NCBI GenBank assembly: GCA_004296455.1 | Contig: AP018280.1 | Location: 1,426,001-1,490,000 of the forward strand | Direction: 5' to 3' | DNA: 64,000 nucleotides | Origin: Calothrix sp. NIES-4101 | GTDB taxonomy: Bacteria > Cyanobacteriota > Cyanobacteriia > Cyanobacteriales > Nostocaceae | Shown: positions 8,276 to 17,563 of the stretch, piece by piece | How the letters are laid out: every line of letters begins with the position of its first letter | Numbering within the stretch: position 1 is the stretch's first letter | Program-made: the position numbers and the translations under genes | Notes under the pieces: model-generated | What the model was told of the DNA's origin: nothing | The model's database searches: none | Seen by the model: only the letters and a program-made list of their open reading frames with translations

Positions 8276-8812
8276 TGGCTTCAATTTTCCGCCTGAACTC
8301 ACATATCCAATTAAAAATATCTTAAATATGTAATTGCAGCCAAAACTGGTAACTTCGTTTAGGGTTATGTATTCAATTAAATCTACTACTTGGCTATCTG
8401 AATATAAAATACGCCCAATTGCTGAGGATTACACAAAATTCCTGGGTATTAAGTAGAACGAGCCTCAATCATGCCATCATATCAGTGAGAGCATTTTCAG
8501 TATTTTTAGGTGAACCTGATCCAAACTCTAACTTGCAGACATATAATATATGTTGTGGGTATATAAAGCTCATATCAAGCCTCCTACATATCACTGAAGG
8601 TATTTTCCTTGATACTTGGGCAGAGTTATGTACTCTTCAGAAGTCGTAGATAAATCTACTGACAGTACAAAATCCACATGAAAATATATTCTCCCAACAT
8701 GTGACAGTTAGGCTGGTGAACGCTATTATCTTGTCATGGGACGAAATCAGTGGTTTATAATGTCAAGTTATAAAGCAATTTTATTCTCATAAGTTAATCG
8801 CATAAATTCTTA
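8276..8812. other. Long AT-rich spacer upstream of the porin gene
   Basis: About 540 bases without a convincing gene. Two loosely similar segments occur near 8477-8510 and 8587-8620 (both begin ATATCA-TGA and continue with ATTTTC), suggesting old decayed duplicated DNA. A 76-codon frame at 8419-8649 has no ribosome site and no recognisable product. Confidence 0.4.
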
Positions 8813-8887
8813 ACCTGACTATAAAATTGTATTTAGCTTTGCTAAAACTAATAACTATAGCGGGCACTTTTAGCCCGATAATCAGGT
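8813..8887 (+). promoter_or_regulatory. Folded 5' leader of the porin gene
   Basis: ACCTGA (8813-8818) pairs with TCAGGT (8882-8887). Inside are two hairpins, TTTAGC-TTT-GCTAAA (8832-8846) and CGGGC-7-GCCCG (8861-8877). This three-way fold sits 80 bases before the porin start and may control mRNA stability or translation. Confidence 0.35.
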
Positions 8888-8968
8888 CTAAGCAATTAAG
8901 TAGCATTAACTAAACATTTAGTTGCAGCAAACAAGATGTCTACAGAAGGTGTGAGGAGAACAGAAAAG

Positions 8969-10759
8969 ATGTCAAAAAATATTTTGTGGAAATCATTGGT
9001 AGTTAGCCCAGCAGTCTTAGGCGCGGCGCTTTTGGTCTCGTCGTCGGCTTATGCTGCTCCCAGCACAACCACAACAGAAGTAGCTAAGGCAGAAACATCC
9101 ACAACAACAGAATTTTCAGCTGCTACCCCTATCGAAGCAGTGCAAACACCCGATTTGTTGGCTCAAGCACAGCCTCAGCAGACTGAAGTCAACACTTTGG
9201 ATCAAATCAACAAGTATAGCAACGAAGGTAAAGGCAATACCCAAGCTCAAGTAACATCGGTTTCTCAGTTTTCCGATGTTCAACCAACCGACTGGGCATT
9301 CCAAGCGTTGCAATCACTTGTAGAACGCTACGGTTGTATCGCTGGTTATCCCAACGGAACCTATCGTGGTAACCGCGCATTAACTCGTTACGAATTTGCC
9401 GCAGGTTTGAATGCTTGTTTGGATCGTGTTAACGAATTAATCGCAACCGCAACAGCTGACTTGGTAACTAAAGAAGATTTAGCAACCTTGCAGCGCTTGC
9501 AAGAAGAATTTAGTGCTGAACTCGCAACCCTTCGCGGTCGTGTTGATGCTTTAGAAGCACGCACAGCTGAATTGGAAGCGAACCAATTCTCCACCACAAC
9601 CAAACTCGTTGGTGAAGCAATCTTTGCAGTTACGGATGCATTTGGTGATGATGCTGGTGACAGAAACAACACTGTTTTCCAAAATCGTGTTCGTCTAGAC
9701 TTGCAAACCAGCTTCACTGGTAAGGATGTATTGCATACCCGTTTATCAGCAGGTAATGCTAACCGCTTAGACTTAGGAAACGGAACTAACGGCACTTTTG
9801 AAGGAACCCAAACCTTTAACATTGGTAACAACAATAACGATGTTGCCCTTGATTGGTTGGCTTACTACGTTCCCGTTGGTCCAGCTAACTTATATGTAGC
9901 TGCAACAGGTGGTATCCACAGCGACTACGCAGCAACCAACAACCCCTACTTTGAAGACTACGACGGTGGTAACGGCGCGTTGTCCACATTCGCATCAGAA
10001 AGCCCCATCTACCGCATTGGTGGTGGTGCTGGTGCAGCATTGAATATCCCCTTTGGTAAAGGTGGCGGTATCCTCAAGCCTAGCTCGATTACCGTTGGTT
10101 ACTTGGCATCTGAAGCTAATAGACCAAGTGCAGCAGTAGGCGAGATCAGCCAAGGTACAGGTTTATTTGAAGGCAACTACGCAGCCCTTGGACAAGTTAA
10201 CTTCAACTTGGGCGAACGTGTGGCTTTAGCCGCAACCTATGTTCACGGTTATCATGGTGCAGGTAGCACCTTGTTTGATGGTGGTGGAATAGCTGGAACG
10301 GATGCGACGACTGGCAGAAATCTTGGTGTTGTTGGTACTACCCAAGCCAACTTAATGAGCGCTACAAACGCATCTTCAAGTAACTCTTATGGTGCTGCCT
10401 TGGCATTTAGACCGAGCGATAAGCTCTCCATTAGCGGCTTCGTGTCTTATCACGACGTTACTGGTTTTGGTTCTAATGATGACTTTGAAGCATGGAGCTA
10501 TGGTTTAGGTGTAGCACTACCTGACTTTGGTAAAAAAGGCAACGTACTTGGTATATTTGCCGGTGCAGAGCCTTATTCTTTAGCTCGTGGTGGTACTGGT
10601 AATCGTGATGTTCCTTACCACATCGAAGGATTCTACAAGTACCGCGTTAGCGACAACATCTCGATTACTCCTGGTGTAATTTGGTTGACAGCACCTGGTC
10701 AAAGCAGCAACAACGAAGATGCTTTCATCGGTACTCTCAGAACAACCTTCACTTTCTAA
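8969..10759 (+). CDS. SLH-OprB family outer membrane porin
   Basis: Major cyanobacterial porin type: it forms an outer membrane channel and binds the cell wall by its SLH domain. From the chosen start (MSKNILWKSLVV) it has 596 residues. These are a signal peptide to about 29 (ending SAYA), a Thr/Ala-rich linker, one SLH domain at about 98-155 (FSDVQPTDWAFQALQSL, GYPNGTYRGNRALTRYEFA), a coiled coil at about 165-205, and an OprB-type beta barrel to the terminal phenylalanine. ATG 8969 has AGGAGA nine bases upstream; ATG 8936 has none. Whether it passes sugars, ions or iron cannot be told. Confidence 0.93.
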   Translation: MSKNILWKSLVVSPAVLGAALLVSSSAYAAPSTTTTEVAKAETSTTTEFSAATPIEAVQTPDLLAQAQPQQTEVNTLDQINKYSNEGKGNTQAQVTSVSQFSDVQPTDWAFQALQSLVERYGCIAGYPNGTYRGNRALTRYEFAAGLNACLDRVNELIATATADLVTKEDLATLQRLQEEFSAELATLRGRVDALEARTAELEANQFSTTTKLVGEAIFAVTDAFGDDAGDRNNTVFQNRVRLDLQTSFTGKDVLHTRLSAGNANRLDLGNGTNGTFEGTQTFNIGNNNNDVALDWLAYYVPVGPANLYVAATGGIHSDYAATNNPYFEDYDGGNGALSTFASESPIYRIGGGAGAALNIPFGKGGGILKPSSITVGYLASEANRPSAAVGEISQGTGLFEGNYAALGQVNFNLGERVALAATYVHGYHGAGSTLFDGGGIAGTDATTGRNLGVVGTTQANLMSATNASSSNSYGAALAFRPSDKLSISGFVSYHDVTGFGSNDDFEAWSYGLGVALPDFGKKGNVLGIFAGAEPYSLARGGTGNRDVPYHIEGFYKYRVSDNISITPGVIWLTAPGQSSNNEDAFIGTLRTTFTF

Positions 10760-10847
10760 GATTTATCAGATTGATTTAATTCAGTTGATTTAAGTCATTA
10801 GTTATTTGTTTTTTAGCTTTTGGTAAACACAAGTAACAACCTAAAAT

Positions 10848-10877
10848 AAAAATCCTCACTAAAAAGTGGGGATTTTT
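10848..10877 (+). terminator. Terminator after the porin gene
   Basis: AAAAATCCTCACT (10848-10860), loop AAAA, and AGTGGGGATTTTT (10865-10877) form a 13-bp stem with one T-G pair, ending in a T-run. It can work on both strands. Confidence 0.88.
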
Positions 10878-11066
10878 ATTTTTAGCGACAGAAAGTAACA
10901 AACCCCAGTGGAGAACCGGAGTATACTGTAGGAAGGGAATCAAGGATTACGAGTAACGAATTCGGATTAGGTAAAGTCTCAAGATTTATTTTTGACATAC
11001 CTTTTTTTATTCCGGCTCCAACTAATCACCCACTCCCTCATTGCCCATTAAAATAAGTTGCTGCCT

Positions 11067-11504
11067 GTGGAACTATCGTGCAAATCAGAATATGCAATTT
11101 TGGCATTATTGGAACTGGCTACCCATTACCAAAATGGAGAACCCCTACAGATTCGGCAAATTGCAGCGCAGCAAAATATTCCCGATCGCTATTTGGAACA
11201 ATTGCTAGCAACTATGAGACGTGGAGGTTTAGTCAAAAGCCAACGAGGTTCTAAGGGAGGCTATCTGCTGGCGCGAGAACCTTGGAAAATAACAATTTTT
11301 GAAATTTTAGCTTGTGTAGAAGGTTTAGAGACTCGGACTTGTGAAGAGGAAGCCCAACCTACAACAGTAGATAGTGCGATTGTCGAAGAGATTTGGCAAG
11401 AAGTTCGTCAGGCTGCAAATTCAATTTTGCAGAAGTATAGTCTTGCTGATGTCTGTGAACAGCGAGATGCCCGCAAACAGTTGGATATTATGTATTACAT
11501 TTAG
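11067..11504 (+). CDS. Rrf2 family transcriptional regulator
   Basis: A 145-residue DNA-binding protein with the N-terminal winged helix of Rrf2. It opens ELSCKSEYAILALLELA, then shows the recognition region IPDRYLEQLLATMRRGGLV and the wing SQRGSKGGYLLAR. Cysteines are at about 5, 83, 92 and 130, but not in the C-x5-C-x5-C spacing of iron-sulfur IscR. The gene lies 116 bases before cysK on the same strand, recalling CymR, an Rrf2 regulator of cysteine genes in Firmicutes. I infer, without proof, that it controls cysK. GTG 11067 gives the usual family N-terminus; TTG 11058 is an alternative. Confidence 0.88.
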   Translation: MELSCKSEYAILALLELATHYQNGEPLQIRQIAAQQNIPDRYLEQLLATMRRGGLVKSQRGSKGGYLLAREPWKITIFEILACVEGLETRTCEEEAQPTTVDSAIVEEIWQEVRQAANSILQKYSLADVCEQRDARKQLDIMYYI

Positions 11505-11620
11505 TTATTGGTTAATGGTTAGTAGTTATTCTATTGTGATGAGTGGTTATTGAACTGCCAAACATAAGCAATAACTAAAACCAATAACCGGTAGCAATTA
11601 CAAATTAACTATTAACTATT

Positions 11621-12583
11621 ATGCAAATTGCTCGTAACATTACGGAAATTATTGGTCATACACCTTTAGTACAGTTAAATAGAATACCTCAATCTGAAGG
11701 GTGTGTCGCAACAATTGTAGTTAAAATGGAGAGTATGAACCCTTCTGCATCCGTAAAAGACCGGATAGGTTTAAGTATGATTAATGCTGCGGAAGTTGAG
11801 GGCTTAATTGTTCCAGGAAAAACTGTACTAGTCGAACCAACTTCGGGGAATACTGGTATTGCTTTAGCAATGGCAGCCGCAGCTAAAGGGTATCGATTAA
11901 TACTGACAATGCCAGAGACAATGAGTTCCGAGCGTCGGGCAATGTTACGGGCATATGGTGCAGAACTCAAATTAACACCAGGAATTGAGGGAATGAGCGG
12001 TGCGATTCAACGAGCACAAGAAATAGTTGACACAACGCCTCATGCGTATATGTTACAGCAGTTTCGGAATCCAGCGAATGCGAAGATACACCGGGAAACT
12101 ACTGCCGAGGAAATTTGGGAAGATACTGACGGAAAGGTTGATTTTCTGGTAGCAGGTGTCGGTACGGGTGGTACGATTACAGGGGTGGCAGAGGTAATTA
12201 AGGCTCGCAAACCTAGCTTTAAAGCGATCGCAGTTGAGCCTACTAATAGTCCAGTATTATCTGGAGGTAGACCAGGGCCACATAAAATACAAGGTATTGG
12301 TGCAGGTTTTATTCCTCAGGTTCTCAAGGTAAAATTAATTGATGAAGTCATTGCAGTTAGCGATGAAGAAGCTATTGCCTACAGTAGGCGTTTGGCACGT
12401 GAAGAAGGATTATTATCAGGTATATCTAGTGGTGCAGCTTTACGTGCTGCAATCATAGTTGCTCAGCGTCCTGAAAATGCTGGAAAATTAATTGTGATGA
12501 TTCAACCCAGTTTTGGAGAAAGATATTTAAGTACACCTTTGTTTCAAGACTTAGAAACGAGAGCAAATACTAGTGTGGATTAA
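11621..12583 (+). CDS. cysK: Cysteine synthase A (O-acetylserine sulfhydrylase)
   Basis: PLP enzyme joining O-acetylserine and sulfide to make cysteine. The 320 residues show the PLP lysine in SASVKDRIG (K46), the substrate loop PTSGNTGIA (about 73-81) and the phosphate-binding GTGGTITG (about 180). It sits after the Rrf2 gene with a 116-base spacer. A 9-base inverted repeat in that spacer (11505-11513 and 11579-11587, TTATTGGTT/AACCAATAA) could separate or modulate the two genes. Downstream is a terminator-like hairpin. Confidence 0.95.
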   Translation: MQIARNITEIIGHTPLVQLNRIPQSEGCVATIVVKMESMNPSASVKDRIGLSMINAAEVEGLIVPGKTVLVEPTSGNTGIALAMAAAAKGYRLILTMPETMSSERRAMLRAYGAELKLTPGIEGMSGAIQRAQEIVDTTPHAYMLQQFRNPANAKIHRETTAEEIWEDTDGKVDFLVAGVGTGGTITGVAEVIKARKPSFKAIAVEPTNSPVLSGGRPGPHKIQGIGAGFIPQVLKVKLIDEVIAVSDEEAIAYSRRLAREEGLLSGISSGAALRAAIIVAQRPENAGKLIVMIQPSFGERYLSTPLFQDLETRANTSVD

Positions 12584-12650
12584 TGGGAGAATACTAAATA
12601 CTGAATAGTTTTGTGAATCAGTAAGCTATTAGAATACAAAATTTCATTAA

Positions 12651-12690
12651 TAGGCGATTGCTTGCATGATCGCCTAATTTCTAGTTTTTG
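12651..12690 (+). terminator. Probable terminator after cysK
   Basis: TAGGCGAT (12651-12658) pairs with ATCGCCTA (12669-12676), followed by ATTTCTAGTTTTT. It is 68 bases after the cysK stop. Confidence 0.6.
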
Positions 12691-12778
12691 GGTAGTATAT
12701 TTTCTGGATAGTAAACAATATCCAGCAGTTGTAAAAATCCCTCCTGTATTCTGAACCCCAACTTCTCCTTTACAAGCA

Positions 12779-13477
12779 ATGACAGACACTAATCACTACG
12801 AGACATTACAAATTCATCAGAATGCAAGTCAAACGGAGATCAAGCAAGCCTACCGTCGTTTGGTGAAGTTATTTCATCCTGATAGCAATCCAGAAGGGAA
12901 AAACCCAGACAAAATTATTCTCATTAATGCGGCTTATGAGGTTTTAGGCGACGAAAAAAGCCGTCAAAGTTACGATAGAAGACTCGATCGCTATTCTCAA
13001 AATTTTTCTAGCAGTCGTCAACAGCGTACAGCAAAAACTGCACAGCAATATCAAGCTAAGCGCCAAACTGGGCGAGATATTGATGAACAGGTAGAAGAAT
13101 GGCTAAATTTTATTTATAATCCCGTCAATAAGTTAATCGATGAAATCATTAATTCGTTGGAGGAGCAAATTGATGATTTGTCCGCAGACCCTTTTGATGA
13201 TGAATTATTAGAAGTATTTCAAGAATATTTAGATACTTGTCGGGAAAAACTTAAACAAGCACAAATCAGTTTTCGTTCTCGACCGAATCCACCTAGTTTA
13301 GCAAGAACGGCAGCGCATATTTATTATTGCCTTGACAGAATTAGCGATGGTTTAGACGAGTTTAAATATTTTCCGCTTAATTATGATGAAGGTTATTTAC
13401 ATACAGGGCAGGAGATGTTTCGGATTGCCGAACAGTTATTATATGAAGCCCAGGATTCGGTGGAAATTTATAAATAA
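12779..13477 (+). CDS. J-domain protein (DnaJ-like co-chaperone)
   Basis: The N-terminal 65 residues are a J domain with the essential HPD at 33-35 (RRLVKLFHPDSNPEG) and the helix-IV region YEVLGDEKSRQSYDRRL. J domains stimulate the ATPase of Hsp70. The remaining 165 residues lack the Gly/Phe and zinc-finger regions of DnaJ. They form a charged helical domain (EQVEEWLNFIYNP, DDELLEVFQEYLDTCREKLKQA) found in small cyanobacterial J proteins of unknown client. It stands alone with no clear ribosome site. Confidence 0.88.
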   Translation: MTDTNHYETLQIHQNASQTEIKQAYRRLVKLFHPDSNPEGKNPDKIILINAAYEVLGDEKSRQSYDRRLDRYSQNFSSSRQQRTAKTAQQYQAKRQTGRDIDEQVEEWLNFIYNPVNKLIDEIINSLEEQIDDLSADPFDDELLEVFQEYLDTCREKLKQAQISFRSRPNPPSLARTAAHIYYCLDRISDGLDEFKYFPLNYDEGYLHTGQEMFRIAEQLLYEAQDSVEIYK

Positions 13478-13840
13478 ATACAAATTTAGATATAGATTTA
13501 TTAGTGCGTTATATTTTACAACCATCAGTAATTGAAGCTAGACAAGAGTTTATTCAAGAAATTTCATGAGCTTCTCATCACTCAATTCAGTATTATTGAG
13601 AAATTTTTTGCCTAAGTTCTCTGCATAATTTCAAACATCATCGAATGTTCATCTTCTTTCTATTTGGAAGATTTCGCCATCTCTGGTAATACATATCTGG
13701 TGATAAAGGTAGTTTCCAGCATCTCATGATTTTTCCTATGGTCAACAGTAGAAAATATAATTAACAATCGGTTACAAAAGTAGTCTATGCTGGTAGTAGT
13801 GAAGCATTAAGAAATTTTACAGTTTGCTCCCAAGGTACTC
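13478..13840. other. Spacer with a possible decayed coding remnant
   Basis: About 360 bases. Soon after the J-protein stop, a stop-free plus-strand stretch near 13485-13569 has coding-like composition (reading LLVRYILQPSVIEARQEF) but no start or ribosome site. It may be the tail of a lost gene. The rest shows nothing I can name. Confidence 0.3.
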
Positions 13841-14710
13841 ATGCAATGCATTATTAACCGCCGCGCTCAGTTTTCGGCTAGTCATCGTTATTGGCTACCA
13901 GAATTAAGTGAGGCAGAGAATCTTGAGAAATTTGGTGCATGTGCCAAATTTCCAGGTCACGGACATAACTATGTCTTATTCGTTTCCATGATCGGGGAAC
14001 TAGATGAATATGGCATGGTATTAAATTTATCTGATGTCAAGCATGTAATTAAAGGGAAAGTGACTAGTGATTTGGACTATTCATTTCTCAATGATACTTG
14101 GTCAGAATTTCAAGAAACACTACCAACTACAGAGAATATTGCGCGGGTAATTTGGCACAAACTAGCACCGCATTTACCCTTAGTGAAAGTGCAACTATTT
14201 GAACATCCAGAACTTTGGGCAGAATATATGGGGAATGGTATGGAAGCTTATTTATCAGTTAGCACTCATTTTAGTGCTGCTCACCGTTTGGCGCATCCAC
14301 AATTGAGCGATGAGGAAAATGCCAAGATTTACGGAAAATGTGCAAGAACTCACGGACACGGGCACAACTATCATTTAGAAGTGACTGTAAAAGGGGAAAT
14401 TGATGCGCGCACAGGGATGTTGGTGGATTTGGGTGCGTTGCATCAAATCATTGAAGATTATGTGGTGGAACCATTTGACCATATGTTTTTAAATAAGGAT
14501 GTGCCCTTTTTTGCTGAAGTTGTACCGACAGCAGAAAATATCGCTTTATATATTAGCAATGTATTGCGATCGCCTATTAAAAATATTGGTGGTATCCTGC
14601 ATAAGGTTAAATTAATTGAGAGTCCTAATAACTCCTGCGAAATTATTTGCAGTGACTCCGATACAAATTCGACAAATGTAGCCACACAAGCTGTGTTTGC
14701 AAGTGTCTAA
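13841..14710 (+). CDS. Tandem 6-pyruvoyl-tetrahydropterin synthase/QueD-like protein
   Basis: Two T-fold domains in one chain of 289 residues; single-domain QueD/PTPS proteins are about 120-150. Domain 1 (about 1-130) has H15, C34, H40 and H42 (GACAKFPGHGHNY). Domain 2 (about 135-265) has H148, C167, H173 and H175 (GKCARTHGHGHNY). The catalytic Asp-His is intact in domain 2 (FDHMFLN, H214) but reads LDYSFLN in domain 1, with Tyr80 in place of His. The family makes tetrahydropterin or the 7-deazaguanine precursor 6-carboxy-tetrahydropterin. Probably only domain 2 is a full active site. No queuosine genes are adjacent. Confidence 0.88.
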   Translation: MQCIINRRAQFSASHRYWLPELSEAENLEKFGACAKFPGHGHNYVLFVSMIGELDEYGMVLNLSDVKHVIKGKVTSDLDYSFLNDTWSEFQETLPTTENIARVIWHKLAPHLPLVKVQLFEHPELWAEYMGNGMEAYLSVSTHFSAAHRLAHPQLSDEENAKIYGKCARTHGHGHNYHLEVTVKGEIDARTGMLVDLGALHQIIEDYVVEPFDHMFLNKDVPFFAEVVPTAENIALYISNVLRSPIKNIGGILHKVKLIESPNNSCEIICSDSDTNSTNVATQAVFASV

Positions 14711-14748
14711 AAGGAACAGATGAAGAGATGTTCCAGTGGAACGTCTCT

Positions 14749-15774
14749 CTAATATTTTTTGGGATATTTTTTGGCAACATTTCGTAAATAAATATAAATT
14801 GCGATCGCAATAATCCCAAAGATCAAATTTACAGCAGTACGGCTGAAAATTAACCAAAGTATTTGCAAATCAAAAATCTGTCTCGAAATTAGGGGACTGA
14901 CAGCTTTAATTAATACAAACATTCCAAAAATTGCATTTCCTCCTAAAATGAGAGCAAAAAGTATTAAACCTCTTTGCCAGTAGCGATGTCGTGGAGTTAC
15001 ACCAGATATCAAAGGTGTGATCGGTTTATTTTGGACTAAGCAGAAAAATTGCTCAAATCGCCAAAACATCCATAACAAAAATGGAAATAAACCGTAGCTG
15101 AAGAACTGCAAATTTTTGTCATACTCTCCAGCAGTTGCCAAAATATTGACTACAAGATGACAAATTATTGAATTTAGCCAAGCGAATAAAAAGTGTTTTA
15201 TCGATCCTGTAAAGTTTAAATTTACGAGTATTTTTTTAGAGAGAATGTATATCCAAGGTGCGGAAAAAAAGGCATGAAATGGCGTACCAATTATTCTGTC
15301 GAGAAGTGATTCAGGATCATAAAAAACGTAAACGACATTTTCTTGAGTACTAAATCCCAGACAAACTGAAACTCCGAGTAGAAAAATTGTCCGAAGACGG
15401 AAATGATATCTGCCTTGAAAATACCAAATAGGTGTAAAAAACGCGATTAATTTACATCCTTCTTCTATGGGAATAGTTACAAATGTTTGTCGCCCGCTAG
15501 CTGCAATCAGATTTCTCGTCAAACGTCGCCAGCCTGGTATTTGTAATGCAAAATTGTCAAATCCCCATTGCAAACCCAGGGCAAGTAAACCTGATATTAT
15601 CCCTAAGACAAAAAAAGATATTACCCAAAAAGATAGTATCTTCAAAAACGATGCGTTATGATGCAACCGCCAGTAGTAAAACCCCAGTAGCAGCAATGCT
15701 GGGATTACTGCTGCTACTAATATTGGTAAATCTATTGACCAATCAAGGATAAAATCAGTCACTAACTTTCGCAA
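14749..15774 (-). CDS. PrsW-like intramembrane metalloprotease
   Basis: A 341-residue protein with about eight hydrophobic segments. PrsW-type conserved sites are present: IPIEEGCKL (paired Glu, then Lys), GFSTQENVVY, TPFHAFFSAPW, and NSIICHLVVN (His-x3-Asn). PrsW cuts anti-sigma factors in Bacillus; substrates in cyanobacteria are unknown. The gene starts inside the last 20 bases of the methyltransferase gene on the same strand, so translation is probably coupled. Confidence 0.8.
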   Translation of the reverse strand: MRKLVTDFILDWSIDLPILVAAVIPALLLLGFYYWRLHHNASFLKILSFWVISFFVLGIISGLLALGLQWGFDNFALQIPGWRRLTRNLIAASGRQTFVTIPIEEGCKLIAFFTPIWYFQGRYHFRLRTIFLLGVSVCLGFSTQENVVYVFYDPESLLDRIIGTPFHAFFSAPWIYILSKKILVNLNFTGSIKHFLFAWLNSIICHLVVNILATAGEYDKNLQFFSYGLFPFLLWMFWRFEQFFCLVQNKPITPLISGVTPRHRYWQRGLILFALILGGNAIFGMFVLIKAVSPLISRQIFDLQILWLIFSRTAVNLIFGIIAIAIYIYLRNVAKKYPKKY

Positions 15775-16702
15775 TAATGGTACGATGCCGAGGACTATTG
15801 CGAGCTACTATAGGTGTCTGAAAACCTTCATTAATCAAAGCTTGCTCGATATCTAAACCAAAATATGCATCTAAATAAGGTTCCGTACTTTTAAGTAGCG
15901 TCAGTACATAGGGAGGCATTTTTTTAAAAGCTTCCGAATTAGGATTCATGTCCATAATCGCTAAATGACCACCAGGACGCAATAATCTTTTGGCTTCTGC
16001 GAAAATTTGTCGGCTGGGGGATTGGGGAAGTTCGTGACATACGAGAAAGATTGATACCAAATCAAACGATGCATCGGGTAAGTTGGTAGATTCTGCCTTC
16101 TCGTGAACCCAGTTAATTTTGGGTTGAAGATTATTTATCTGACGTTGTTGCGATCTGTATTGAGCAACTGCGAGAAAATAAGGTGATAAATCCAAACCCG
16201 TAATTTCTGCTTCGGGGTAGAGTTCCTGCAATGCAAATGTACTCATCCCAACACCGCATCCCATATCCAGAATTGTTTGCGGAGTCTGAGGAAGCTGGGC
16301 TTTGAGGATGTCGTGATAGCTTCGGCGTAGTTTCGCATCTCCCTGCCTACCTCCATCTTCCCAGAGACGAGCATGAACCGCATAGGCAGCAGATTCCAGT
16401 TCAAATGCAGCCAGCCAACTCATATTCCCACTGTCGTAAGCATGAAAAGAGGTGATGTAATAGTCTGGGTAGGTAAGTTGGGGATTTTTAATTTTTGCTA
16501 AATCCTCTTGCCAATCTCTTCCTTTGAGCTTTTCAACTTCCTGAGTCCAAGGTACACCAAGTTTCTCAGCACGTTTAATCATCATTTGTCTGGCTTGGTG
16601 TTTGGCAAATTTAGCCAGAGGTTTGATGGCAAGTACGCCATTTACCATGCGAGAAGCAAAATTAAAGGGTTTTTTGGGGACATTGTTTGCAGCAGCAGTC
16701 AT
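15755..16702 (-). CDS. Class I SAM-dependent methyltransferase
   Basis: A 315-residue protein. A mixed N-terminal domain (1-140) is followed by a Rossmann methyltransferase fold with motif I LDMGCGVGMS (145-154), the acidic end of beta-2 GLDLSPYF, and the post-motif FDLVSIFLVCHELP. The C-terminal motif GGHLAIMDMNP resembles small-molecule or lipid/quinone methyltransferases. The long N-terminal part is seen in cyanobacterial homologues. The substrate is unknown. It is upstream of and overlaps the PrsW-like gene. Confidence 0.85.
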   Translation of the reverse strand: MTAAANNVPKKPFNFASRMVNGVLAIKPLAKFAKHQARQMMIKRAEKLGVPWTQEVEKLKGRDWQEDLAKIKNPQLTYPDYYITSFHAYDSGNMSWLAAFELESAAYAVHARLWEDGGRQGDAKLRRSYHDILKAQLPQTPQTILDMGCGVGMSTFALQELYPEAEITGLDLSPYFLAVAQYRSQQRQINNLQPKINWVHEKAESTNLPDASFDLVSIFLVCHELPQSPSRQIFAEAKRLLRPGGHLAIMDMNPNSEAFKKMPPYVLTLLKSTEPYLDAYFGLDIEQALINEGFQTPIVARNSPRHRTIIAKVSD

Positions 16703-16988
16703 AAACTAATTTGCGATCGACGGGCTTTCTTAACTTATGACATATTTACTGGGCTTGAGTCTAGGAGGAAGCTTGGGAACGGAGGAGACATGATTCGGAG
16801 GCATTTTGTTCCGTATCTGTGGCAATTACCCATAGCTCAGTATATCGGCTAGTAAAAGACTGGTAAGATGTCCATATGCTAAAGATAACAAGTGGTTTCT
16901 AACTTATATGTTATCTAATATTCAATGTCGAATGTCAGCTAAATCAAACTTTGAAAAAATAATAAAAACATAAAAATTTAGCAAAAAT

Positions 16989-17441
16989 ATGGCACGAGCA
17001 AGAAGAAATGGATTTTTAAGGGATTTTCAAGATTTTGCACTGAAGGGTAACGTTGTTGATTTAGCGATCGCAGTAATTATTGGTGCAGCTTTTGGTAAAA
17101 TCATTACTTCTCTAGTAGAAAATGTAATCATGCCTTTGCTAGACCCATTGCTGAAAATTTTTGGTAATGACTGGCGGAATTTAGCGATTGGAGCAACAAA
17201 GTTTAAGGATGGAGTTCCTGAAGACGGAATTAGATTGGGACTGTTTTTAGGTTCTATAGTTGACTTTGTGATTATTGCTTTTGTGTTATTTTTAGCGATT
17301 CAAGCAATCCAAAGGTTTAAGCGTAAAGAAGAAGTTGAAGCCGCAGAAGCCGCAGTAGCTCCTGATGCTAATCTTTTATCACAGGAACATCTGACCGCTG
17401 CGATCGAGCGTTTGACGCAGACTATAGAAGCTCGTCAGTAA
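16989..17441 (+). CDS. mscL: Large-conductance mechanosensitive channel
   Basis: MscL opens under membrane tension to release solutes after osmotic downshock. The 150 residues have the N-terminal amphipathic helix ([20 protein letters not shown]), TM1 with [18 protein letters not shown], a periplasmic loop, TM2 ([20 protein letters not shown]), and a basic then acidic cytoplasmic tail ([11 protein letters not shown]) longer than usual. Length and motifs fit well. It is convergent with the DUF3352 gene. Confidence 0.97.
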   Translation: MARARRNGFLRDFQDFALKGNVVDLAIAVIIGAAFGKIITSLVENVIMPLLDPLLKIFGNDWRNLAIGATKFKDGVPEDGIRLGLFLGSIVDFVIIAFVLFLAIQAIQRFKRKEEVEAAEAAVAPDANLLSQEHLTAAIERLTQTIEARQ

Positions 17442-17460
17442 AAAAGTAACAGGAAGATAC

Positions 17461-17508
17461 GGGGAGATATTGATTCCATCTGATTATTGTACCTGTCTCC
17501 CCATCTCC
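17461..17508. terminator. Inverted repeat between convergent mscL and DUF3352 genes
   Basis: GGGGAGA (17461-17467) pairs with TCTCCCC (17496-17502), then ATCTCCGTGTTTTC follows. It is a likely stop for either strand. The loop is long (28 bases), so confidence is moderate. Confidence 0.45.
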
Positions 17509-17563
17509 GTGTTTTCTATCAATACTTAGTTCTCAATTATCTATCTATGTTGTCTGCTTTTGA

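Noticed and set aside
8027-8302. 91-codon minus-strand frame over the MITE
   Set aside because: It is explained by the inverted-repeat element; no start signal.
9388-9834. 148-codon frame antisense to the porin gene
   Set aside because: Shadow of a strongly coding plus-strand gene with biased codon use.
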